Shown here one piece after another: positions 15,200 to 22,882 of a stretch of DNA of 38,893 nt. Under the pieces are notes generated by a model. That model was not told the origin of the DNA. It did not search any database and saw only the letters and a program-made list of their open reading frames with translations. This DNA comes from an uncultured Fidelibacterota bacterium (lineage in GTDB: Bacteria > Fidelibacterota > Marinisomatia > Marinisomatales > UBA1611), in NCBI GenBank assembly GCA_937893835.1, contig CALCSS010000131.1:1-38893 (forward strand). The letters run 5' to 3'. The position numbers and the translations under genes are program-made. Every line of letters starts with the position of its first letter. Position 1 is the stretch's first letter.

Positions 15200-16939
15200 C
15201 TAAAAATTGACTGATATGTATGGTGAGATCAACAATGACCCACCTTTTTTATCGTTCTCATCGGGCCCCGTACCGGGATACCACTTCCAACTGCTTTTTG
15301 GATCATCTCTATCATCCTGGAACTCGATGAAAGAGTTATTGGGATAGAGCGTGCAGTCCATCCCGAGGTTGACCATCCTGTAGACATTATGCTCAAGCCC
15401 AAAGCTAAAGGCCTTGAATCCACTCGCTGATACATTGATCTGAAGATACCCCTTTGACCTCTTGTCATCTGTGACACCCTCTACCTTTGCATAGACCCCG
15501 ATCGCATCTGATCCTGTGACCCGATCGGTGACAGAGACCTGATCATCTAGATTCACATTGCCATGTAAGAACTGTGTAAAGGCCAGCCCCGCTTTCAGGC
15601 GCATGGAGCCATAAGGCTGCGAGACCCTTAGCTCTCTGCCTTTACCACTTCTTGCCCTCACAATACCCGTCGCAGCCCTGACCATCTGCTGGTCCTCAGG
15701 CGAGAGGGACTCAAGGGAGACCGCCATGGTCGTTTCACCGTCCCACTTCAATCTTGCGACGAATGCCCTGTCCTCCTCACTCAGATCCTTGATCTTGAGC
15801 ACCATGGTAAAATTATCCTTTTCACGATTGAGTGTGACCTTCTTCTTGTCACTCTTTTTTAAAGAGGCCTTGACCGTACTGCCCGAGGTGGTGGTCCACT
15901 CTCTTCCCTTCTCGGCCTGCTTGTGGGCCTTTTCATCTTTCTCGACCTGGATCGTTACAACATTACTCTCATCAAGGCCAAGAAAGAGACCATTATATTC
16001 GGCGTCATCCACAGCCCAGGTCCTACTTTTGGCGATCAACTTCTCTGCCTTGGCCTTCTGTTTCTTCTGATCCTTGATCTTTGTTCCGTAATTCGAATCA
16101 ACTTTTCTATTGATCTGAAATGTATTGCTCCAATATAATATGCCGCTGCTGGACGGAAGGACCAGATGCTTGCGGCTGAACATATCTGCCGCGGTATACT
16201 CTTGTCCATCCACATCCATATAATTGACCTGGCCGCCTAGCTTGTGAGTGTCAAACTTGAAACCAAATCCATAGTTTCCCTCCAGAGGATGACCAATTCC
16301 CTTTGAGACCGTCATTGTATTGCCTGGTACGATCAGATAGGAGCTGACTATGTCATTCGACAGCCCCAGCATCAGATTCTCTGAAAGTTGCCTGGAAAGA
16401 CCCAGGTCCGTGAATCCTTGCTCAAGCCTGAACGCCAGGCTCCCACTCTTTTGACGAATGAAGAATTTCATGGCCGTGCTCGCACTGACCTGTGAGTTTG
16501 ACCACCAAAAGGCATCTCTGGCATCCTTGAAGCTCCGCTCCTTGAACACATTGTCAACGGTACTGAATTGCTCAAGCTCTGATAGATCTCTCCGGCTCAC
16601 ATCCTTCCACTTGTACTCTCTGGACATGATGGTACTCAACTGAACTGGGTTCATCTTCTCGACCTCAGGCATGTCGAAGGAGATGTACTGACCCATTTGA
16701 TAGTCTTTTGCCTTTAGCTTCTTCAGTTCGATCTTCTCATCCTCAATGTCCATCTGGACAATGATGGAGAAAGAGGCCTGGATGCTATTCTCCTCGAATT
16801 TATCAACCTCGATCAACCTGTTTATGTAAGCCTCAATGAACTCACTATTTACGATGGGGTCTGCGACCTCCCAGAAAAGGGATTCTTGCCCATGGACCGA
16901 GACCATGAGCAGTGACCCGAGGATAACTTTTTTGATCAT
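15200..16939 (-). CDS. Probable outer-membrane/envelope protein with SHD1-like domain(s) and barrel-type C-terminus (GldM-downstream position)
   Basis: ORF track start at 16996 overlaps the upstream gene; the in-frame ATG at 16939 gives MIKKVILGSLLMVSVHGQ, a clean signal peptide just past the upstream stop. GREWTTTSGSTVKASLKKSDKKKVTLNREKDNFTMVLKIKDLSEEDRAFV matches the SHD1 pattern; C-terminus GGSLLISPYISVNF. Confidence 0.75.
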   Translation of the reverse strand: MIKKVILGSLLMVSVHGQESLFWEVADPIVNSEFIEAYINRLIEVDKFEENSIQASFSIIVQMDIEDEKIELKKLKAKDYQMGQYISFDMPEVEKMNPVQLSTIMSREYKWKDVSRRDLSELEQFSTVDNVFKERSFKDARDAFWWSNSQVSASTAMKFFIRQKSGSLAFRLEQGFTDLGLSRQLSENLMLGLSNDIVSSYLIVPGNTMTVSKGIGHPLEGNYGFGFKFDTHKLGGQVNYMDVDGQEYTAADMFSRKHLVLPSSSGILYWSNTFQINRKVDSNYGTKIKDQKKQKAKAEKLIAKSRTWAVDDAEYNGLFLGLDESNVVTIQVEKDEKAHKQAEKGREWTTTSGSTVKASLKKSDKKKVTLNREKDNFTMVLKIKDLSEEDRAFVARLKWDGETTMAVSLESLSPEDQQMVRAATGIVRARSGKGRELRVSQPYGSMRLKAGLAFTQFLHGNVNLDDQVSVTDRVTGSDAIGVYAKVEGVTDDKRSKGYLQINVSASGFKAFSFGLEHNVYRMVNLGMDCTLYPNNSFIEFQDDRDDPKSSWKWYPGTGPDENDKKGGSLLISPYISVNF

Positions 16940-16940
16940 T

Positions 16941-18380
16941 TTAATCATAATATTCGAACTCATTATCTGAAACGGTTTCTTTTTTGTATTTATCAACGAC
17001 CTTGATCCTTATCTCGGTCGTCTCACCAAACTGTGGCTCATCCATCTCAAAGCTATACTTGGCCACCCTCCGGTTCCCAATTCTCTTCTCTGGCTGTTCC
17101 TCATCAAGCTTACCGTATATGCCAGACAGAGGGACCACTGCCTTCTTGCCATTCTTATTACCATAGGTCGTCACGGTCAGCAGCATGTTGTTCGTCCCCT
17201 TGCCCATTCTCTTGAACTCCATCTTGGGTGGAGGGACCTTCCTCACCTTCACCTCATGGTTGAGACCCTTGACCGAGTTGCCATCCACAAAGGTCTCGAA
17301 CATCACCTTCCCTCTGCTCTTTGGTTTCAGCTTGGCCTGGTAGGAGTTGTAGGTCTTCGTATTCACCGCAGACCCAGATATCTTGACAGAGATCCTGTCC
17401 CTGTCCACATCCTTGACCCTGCTGTCAAACACGTAGTCCTCTCCTATGAAGATCTCCTTGTCCTCTGATGGTGAACTATACTGCGGATCGACAACGACGA
17501 TCTTGGCAGACGTGATGCTTGAACTTTTATCTCTTTTCCTTAGACCGACCACCTCGACCATCCCGCTGCTTGTGCCCTTACCGGTTATGAACGCACGGGG
17601 CAGACCTGAGACAAGATCCTTGACAAGATCCTTCCCGCTTGCTAGCTCCATGCTGAAATCAGCATCGGAGTTGACCCCACCTACACTGAAGGGGATCTCC
17701 CAGTCAAGTCCTCTGAGCACCGTGTATTTTTCCTTGTCGAACAAGACAAAGAACTCAGACTGTTGTCCGTCCATGTATATCAGGGTCACAGGGGTATCAA
17801 ACTGACGCTTGATGGAGAAACTACCCTCACGCGAGACCTCACTATCGATGATCTTCAATAACTTATCTGTGATCTTATAGTCCCCGAATGCGACGGACCA
17901 TTTGCCGTAGGTGACCGTATCAATGTCCGGGATGAACCTGATCCCCAGGTCGACGTTATAGGGTTGATTTAAATAATTCTCATCGACAGAGCTTAGATCA
18001 ACTCTCGCAACATAACGATTCTCGTCACCCTCATCCTCATAGGGCTCGACCACTACGGAGTCCAGCTCCCAATCATAATCATCATCGACACTTACCTCCT
18101 CGCCCTCGACCTCTATGATGGAGGTAGTGAAACTTGGTGTGAACTCGATCTTCCCTCTCTCATACTGGCCCTCTACATCAAAGAATAGCCTGTAATGATC
18201 TGGGTCCTCGTAATTTGATTCGACATTGTTGATCTCAACAAGGGTCTGGAGTTTATCCTGGGCAACATTCTTCAAGATATCATCCTGCCTGCGCATGTAG
18301 ACCGCCAACTCACCCTCAATGGCAAATAGACTCAGGATCGCTCCTAGATTTATCAAGAAGTAAACTTCTACTTTTTTCAT
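16941..18380 (-). CDS. GldM-like single-TM periplasmic Ig-domain protein (putative motor stator/shaft partner)
   Basis: 479 aa; one N-terminal TM (VEVYFLINLGAILSLFAI), then beta-rich periplasmic domains. YTVLRGLDWEIPFSVGGVNSDADFSMELASG and VKGLNHEVKVRKVPPPK resemble GldM D2-D4 motifs (VLYxGVDNPIxIxxPGV; FxVxxxPxP). Immediately downstream of a GldL-like gene. Confidence 0.62.
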   Translation of the reverse strand: MKKVEVYFLINLGAILSLFAIEGELAVYMRRQDDILKNVAQDKLQTLVEINNVESNYEDPDHYRLFFDVEGQYERGKIEFTPSFTTSIIEVEGEEVSVDDDYDWELDSVVVEPYEDEGDENRYVARVDLSSVDENYLNQPYNVDLGIRFIPDIDTVTYGKWSVAFGDYKITDKLLKIIDSEVSREGSFSIKRQFDTPVTLIYMDGQQSEFFVLFDKEKYTVLRGLDWEIPFSVGGVNSDADFSMELASGKDLVKDLVSGLPRAFITGKGTSSGMVEVVGLRKRDKSSSITSAKIVVVDPQYSSPSEDKEIFIGEDYVFDSRVKDVDRDRISVKISGSAVNTKTYNSYQAKLKPKSRGKVMFETFVDGNSVKGLNHEVKVRKVPPPKMEFKRMGKGTNNMLLTVTTYGNKNGKKAVVPLSGIYGKLDEEQPEKRIGNRRVAKYSFEMDEPQFGETTEIRIKVVDKYKKETVSDNEFEYYD

Positions 18381-18389
18381 GATCTGAAC

Positions 18390-18791
18390 CTATTTATTTA
18401 TGGCTTTTGAAAGGATCTCGTTCACTTCTTTTTTGATCTCTTCTCGCACTTTACCTTTTGCAAGATTAGATAATCCCTCACCCATTTGAGCCACCTTGAC
18501 CACTGCCTTTGTCAACTCTGAGAGTTCCTTGCCATTCATGTCAGCGACCCCACCTGAGGGAGCGCTATCTCCTCCACCACTATCAGGCCCAAGATTGTAG
18601 ATGCTTTGAGCGTACAGCAGCAAGAGACAGAATTCAAGTATGATGGCGCCAATGGACAAGTAGGTCATCACCCCAACATGATCAGGGTCCAGGGTCGCGA
18701 TTATGGATCTAAATCCAACTATCATGAGCAAGAAAGCAGCACCTCCATATACCATGGCCGTTCTTGCATTCATATCAGATCTGAGTTTCAT
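18390..18791 (-). CDS. GldL-like two-TM inner-membrane protein
   Basis: 133 aa: TM1 AMVYGGAAFLLMIVGFRSIIA and TM2 VMTYLSIGAIILEFCLLLLYAQSIY with Glu53 inside TM2, then a cytoplasmic-type helical tail. Compare GldL YGxGAxxVIxGALF / LTIGLxTEAFIF. Adjacent to the GldM-like gene. Confidence 0.62.
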   Translation of the reverse strand: MKLRSDMNARTAMVYGGAAFLLMIVGFRSIIATLDPDHVGVMTYLSIGAIILEFCLLLLYAQSIYNLGPDSGGGDSAPSGGVADMNGKELSELTKAVVKVAQMGEGLSNLAKGKVREEIKKEVNEILSKAINK

Positions 18792-18816
18792 TTTAATTTC
18801 CTTTATTTATTTATAA

Positions 18817-20172
18817 TTATTCTATTGTAAGCGTTCGTATTGCGGTGGAGGTGTAGCATCCATCACTAATATTGAACGGGATATCATAGCTACCGACATG
18901 ACTCGAGGTTGGTATTGCTGTGATGTTCCCAGAGTTGTCCCATGAGAACCAAGACCAATTCTCGGTCACGTTAAAGTTGATCACATCATTGTTGGGGTCT
19001 TGCCACTCCACGTCAAATTGAAGCGTGTCTCCTGGGGCCATGGTCTCAGGAAAGTTCCCAAGATTGTTGAACTCAGGAGCGTCGTTGGCCAAAAGCTCTA
19101 GGTCAAAGGAGTGCTCTGTTGTCAATGGCCTGCTGGGCCTGTCATCCTCCAGGGTCACGGAGATGGATGTCACTCCCGCATCTCCATTCTCAGGGGCCCT
19201 GACACAAAAGAGCTTACCATTGTCATCGTTGTCAAAGCTCAACCACTCGGCAGACTCTGTTCCCTCGTGCGTGAATGTGACAACCTCAGTACGATTGAAG
19301 TGAGGTTTAGAATTATTTGGGTCACTCCAATTGAGATCGATGATGTCGTCATTGTCATCGTAACAGCCGACCCTTATAGAGCTTGGTATCGAGTTCGTGT
19401 TCGAGAACACTGGGGCCAAATTTTCCCGGACCTCTATGTTGATCTCCTCCTGGACATCGATCTCATCATCGGTGATGGTCAATAAGAATTCATGATTTCC
19501 AACGTCATTGCTCTCTGGTGGGGCTGAAGAACCTATGTTCCCTTCAGAGTCAATGGAGAGCCATCCAGGTAAATTAGAGTCAGAGAGTGATGGATTATCG
19601 CCTTCATCCGTGTCAGTCCATTCTATCCTTGGACTATCATAGTCAACGTACTCGTCTGCATATCTTGGTATTTGATCGAGATTGGTGAAGTACGGGGTCT
19701 CATTCACATTGATCACCTTGATCTTAACGGTAAAGTCACCGTCAAGGTCTGCAGGGCTATCATCGCTCACAAGGATGACCACATCAACCTGCTTTGATCC
19801 GGTAAGTGCCTCAAAATTGATACTGCCATAGGATAGTTCAAGATTTGTGACCCCGGAATTGGAGTTGAGGACAAAATAATTTACTGCCGTACCGTCCATC
19901 TTCTGACTACTGATCGAGTAGGTAAACTCATCATCAGGATTAGGGTCTGTCGCATTCAGGGTGCCAATGGTCAGTCCCGGGGCCGAGTTCTCCTTTAACT
20001 GGCCTTCTTCTTCATCCCCTTCGGGTTTATGCTCGTCAGCCCATTCGATACCACCTCTGGGCGGTTGTGGGTCTAGGTCCTGGTTGTTTCCTGGGTATGT
20101 CAGATCAACCGTCTCACAGCCACTGGAAATCATTATCAGGGATATCAATGTTATTGATAGATGCTTCTTCAT
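18817..20172 (-). CDS. Lipoprotein with tandem cadherin/Ig-like (He_PIG-type) domains
   Basis: 451 aa; MKKHLSITLISLIMISSGC lipobox; EGQLKENSAPGLTIGTLNATDPNPDDEFTYSI cadherin-like; repeated YxxxxWxDxxxxxxPxxSxxxLPxWLSIDSEGNIxxxxP modules. Confidence 0.83.
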   Translation of the reverse strand: MKKHLSITLISLIMISSGCETVDLTYPGNNQDLDPQPPRGGIEWADEHKPEGDEEEGQLKENSAPGLTIGTLNATDPNPDDEFTYSISSQKMDGTAVNYFVLNSNSGVTNLELSYGSINFEALTGSKQVDVVILVSDDSPADLDGDFTVKIKVINVNETPYFTNLDQIPRYADEYVDYDSPRIEWTDTDEGDNPSLSDSNLPGWLSIDSEGNIGSSAPPESNDVGNHEFLLTITDDEIDVQEEINIEVRENLAPVFSNTNSIPSSIRVGCYDDNDDIIDLNWSDPNNSKPHFNRTEVVTFTHEGTESAEWLSFDNDDNGKLFCVRAPENGDAGVTSISVTLEDDRPSRPLTTEHSFDLELLANDAPEFNNLGNFPETMAPGDTLQFDVEWQDPNNDVINFNVTENWSWFSWDNSGNITAIPTSSHVGSYDIPFNISDGCYTSTAIRTLTIE

Positions 20173-20260
20173 GATATTTGAACAATGCTCCTTTTGCTCT
20201 ATTTTGAAGTTAAATATTAAATATATATATCTCTTTTACTACTACGCCATTAATACTCAT

Positions 20261-22048
20261 TTACGGTACTTGTGCACCATTGTACGCAAGGATGAAACTA
20301 TCAAGGCTAACCTCTGTGTCCAAGTTTAATTTTTTTCTCAATCTATAGCGCTTATTTTCCACCGCTCGGACGGAGAGGCCCGTGACCCTCGCGATCTCCT
20401 TTGTGTTCATACTCATCTTCAAGTAGCAACACAGCTTGATGTCCGCGGTACGCAGGCCCGTGTAATGTACGCTCAAACTTTCAACAAATTCGGGATATGC
20501 CAATGAGAATTGCATTTGAAACTGGTCCCAGTCGGCCGAGTCGTCTATCTTGTTCTGTATCCTCTTTCTCAGAGGGTCCAACACCTTGCGATCTGCCTTG
20601 CTATCGATCAATGACATATGATATTCCAGATCCTTGTCTATGGAACTGAGGAGATCATTCTTTGAGACGATGTATGCCGACATCTTTACGAGCTCATCCT
20701 CCTTGCTTCTCAATTCATTTTCTGCTATCTGCCTCTCTTGCTTGTGGAGCAGTCTTTCTTGTGCCCTTGCTCTTTTTTTATTTCTATGGTTGATCACCGC
20801 CATGCCCAATAATACCATCGCAAACCCACCGAAAATGAAGAAGATCGATTCCCTTGACCTTGCCTCCTCCAATGCTCTTCGATTGACATCAAGTTGGAAC
20901 TTATAGTTGAGACTCTCCAATAGCATATCCATCCGATCGGAAGATAGGGATGCCTTTTTTTCAAGTAAGATATCGGCAGTCCCTAGAGCACTTCTATCCA
21001 ATTTATTTATTCTCAATATCTCTATCTTTTTCTCTAATAGGTCTATCTCTAGGACCGAGAGACCATTTAACTCACATATTTCCAGGGCCTTGTCTATCGA
21101 CCCAAGGGCACTGTAGAGGCTGTCCTGCTGTATTTGGATCTCGGACCTTCCAAGATAATGCTTCGCCAGTTGCAGTGGAAGTCTATGCAAGAGCCTCAAA
21201 GCAGATCTTGATTCAGAGTATGCACCATCAAAATTCTTTTGATCGGCATATACCCTCATCCTGAGTGAATGATCATACCCCAAATAACTATTTTTTTTAT
21301 TGACAATGGCCTGACTCACACCATCGCTTGTAGATGAGGGGACATGACTCAACAGAGAGTCCGAGGCCTGGAGTTGTTCCAATGACATTTCATCAAGGCC
21401 CCACTCTGCGTATAGCCCTGCCAGTCTCCCGTGCTGATAGACAACTGACAGTGCCGCACCAGGGAAGGTCGCGCTGGACCCTGTCAGAGACCGCTGAAAG
21501 ACCTTGTACCTAGCAGTACCTCGCCTAACATTCAATGCCTCCTTGTAGTAGACCAGAGCATTGTCATAGTCTTTTAGACCAAACTCCACACTACCAAGGC
21601 AGTTCAATGCGACTGCCTTTCCACTCACGTTATTCGATATTTTTTGGTCTCTCCTACTGAAGATATCCAAGGCGTGAAAATATTTTTCCTTGGCCTCCAA
21701 CCACTTTTTTTGGTGTCTGTAGACATTACCAATAGAGATATCATTCCAAGGATTGATATTTGCGTGGCTTTTTTGCTTTGCATCTAATAGACTCGTCAGG
21801 GAAAGAGAAGGCAGGCCAAGTTCGAGATATATCTCACCTAGAATATGCAGTACCCTTGATTCCAGGTCTCTATCTTCTAGGTCAAGTCCCTCCAATATCT
21901 CACGGGCGTACCTGATCGCCCTATCAGGTGCCTTGGGCCTCAAGGACCTCAAGGAATCCAGCTCGGGATATTTAATAGGACCGTCCTGTGCGACCAGCAT
22001 ATTACCTACCAGTGACAGGCAGAATAATGCTAAGGCTAATTTTTTCAA
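20261..22048 (-). CDS. TPR - transmembrane - coiled coil - LuxR-type HTH regulator
   Basis: 595 aa starting at TTG (MKKLALALFCLSLVGNMLVAQ, AAGG 8 nt upstream). TPR-like repeats, one TM (IFFIFGGFAMVLLGMAVI), C-terminal GLRTADIKLCCYLKMSMNTKEIARVTGLSVRAVENKRYRLRKKLNL. Confidence 0.85.
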   Translation of the reverse strand: MKKLALALFCLSLVGNMLVAQDGPIKYPELDSLRSLRPKAPDRAIRYAREILEGLDLEDRDLESRVLHILGEIYLELGLPSLSLTSLLDAKQKSHANINPWNDISIGNVYRHQKKWLEAKEKYFHALDIFSRRDQKISNNVSGKAVALNCLGSVEFGLKDYDNALVYYKEALNVRRGTARYKVFQRSLTGSSATFPGAALSVVYQHGRLAGLYAEWGLDEMSLEQLQASDSLLSHVPSSTSDGVSQAIVNKKNSYLGYDHSLRMRVYADQKNFDGAYSESRSALRLLHRLPLQLAKHYLGRSEIQIQQDSLYSALGSIDKALEICELNGLSVLEIDLLEKKIEILRINKLDRSALGTADILLEKKASLSSDRMDMLLESLNYKFQLDVNRRALEEARSRESIFFIFGGFAMVLLGMAVINHRNKKRARAQERLLHKQERQIAENELRSKEDELVKMSAYIVSKNDLLSSIDKDLEYHMSLIDSKADRKVLDPLRKRIQNKIDDSADWDQFQMQFSLAYPEFVESLSVHYTGLRTADIKLCCYLKMSMNTKEIARVTGLSVRAVENKRYRLRKKLNLDTEVSLDSFILAYNGAQVP

Positions 22049-22088
22049 CCGTACATCCTTTTAATTTTATCTCAAAATGCTAAAAGTG

Positions 22089-22102
22089 ACCACTTGAGTG
22101 GT
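22089..22102. promoter_or_regulatory. Palindrome ACCACT-TG-AGTGGT in divergent intergenic region, candidate operator
   Basis: 14-bp dyad between the divergently transcribed LuxR-type regulator (start 22048, minus) and HTH protein (start 22159, plus). Confidence 0.35.
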
Positions 22103-22158
22103 AGTGGCGTATTATTTTAACAATAATTCCGGTGCTAATTTAAGCAAGATCAAATACC

Positions 22159-22623
22159 ATGAAAAATATTAAATCAGACCCTAGGATTGTTGCTCGAAGA
22201 GGCATTAACAGCCTCTCATCAAAGGTTTTGGACAGACTTTATCAGGATTATCCTAAGGCGATCACATTGACCAACCTCGCAAAAGATCTAAAATTGAGGG
22301 ATAAATCTGTTCAAGCAGCGGTCAGGAAGATCGTCAACGCTGGAGTACCTATTGAGATGTCCATGAGTAATGATGATGATAGGGCATACAGAGCGGATCC
22401 ATCAGAGCCCATCTCATGGATCATCAAAGAGAAGGAGTCAGCTGAGAGGATGCTGGATCTAATTGGTGAATCACCCCTCAACGGGAATGAAGATGCCAAT
22501 AAAAAGAAAAATATCAATTACCGCATCTATGAGGAGTATGTTGAAACACTCAATGAATTGTTTGATAGATGGACATCATTGAGATTACTTGAGCAATTAG
22601 AAAGCGGAGAAGAGAGTGAGTGA
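22159..22623 (+). CDS. Small winged-helix-like HTH protein
   Basis: 154 aa; ITLTNLAKDLKLRDKSVQAAVRKIVNAGVPIEMS resembles a BirA/HTH_11-type wHTH. Confidence 0.65.
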   Translation: MKNIKSDPRIVARRGINSLSSKVLDRLYQDYPKAITLTNLAKDLKLRDKSVQAAVRKIVNAGVPIEMSMSNDDDRAYRADPSEPISWIIKEKESAERMLDLIGESPLNGNEDANKKKNINYRIYEEYVETLNELFDRWTSLRLLEQLESGEESE

Positions 22624-22636
22624 TGGCTCAAGAGGT

Positions 22637-22720
22637 ATGGTAAGGCTCATTGCAAGGACAATGATCATCATAGGTATCCTTATCGTGACCTACAATCTCT
22701 ACCAACTATTCATTATTTAG
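22637..22720 (+). CDS. Candidate 27-aa single-TM microprotein (34 aa if the GTG at 22616 is used)
   Basis: MVRLIARTMIIIGILIVTYNLYQLFII*; a GTG in the same frame at 22616 overlaps the stop of the upstream HTH gene. Confidence 0.35.
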   Translation: MVRLIARTMIIIGILIVTYNLYQLFII

Positions 22721-22746
22721 ATGATTATTTATTTATAATACAGTCG

Positions 22747-22829
22747 TACCGCGGAAAGGGCTCGAACCTTCACACCCAAAGGGCACCAGATCCTAAATCT
22801 GGCGTGTCTACCAATTCCACCACCGCGGC
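22747..22829 (-). tRNA. tRNA-Leu(TAG)
   Basis: Minus strand GCCGCGGTGGTGGAATTGGTAGACACGCCAGATTTAGGATCTGGTGCCCTTTGGGTGTGAAGGTTCGAGCCCTTTCCGCGGTA. Anticodon arm CCAGA-TTTAGGA-TCTGG (anticodon TAG), long variable arm, GGTTCGAGCCC T arm. Confidence 0.95.
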
Positions 22830-22882
22830 ATAGATCAAAAAGTTGTTAATTACTAAACGTCTATAATTTATTTATCCATGGA

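Noticed and set aside
22045-22056. Three-codon uORF ATG-TAC-GGT-TGA overlapping the TTG start of the regulator
   Set aside because: Its ATG directly abuts the AAGG that serves the TTG start, so it is unlikely to be translated; probably incidental.
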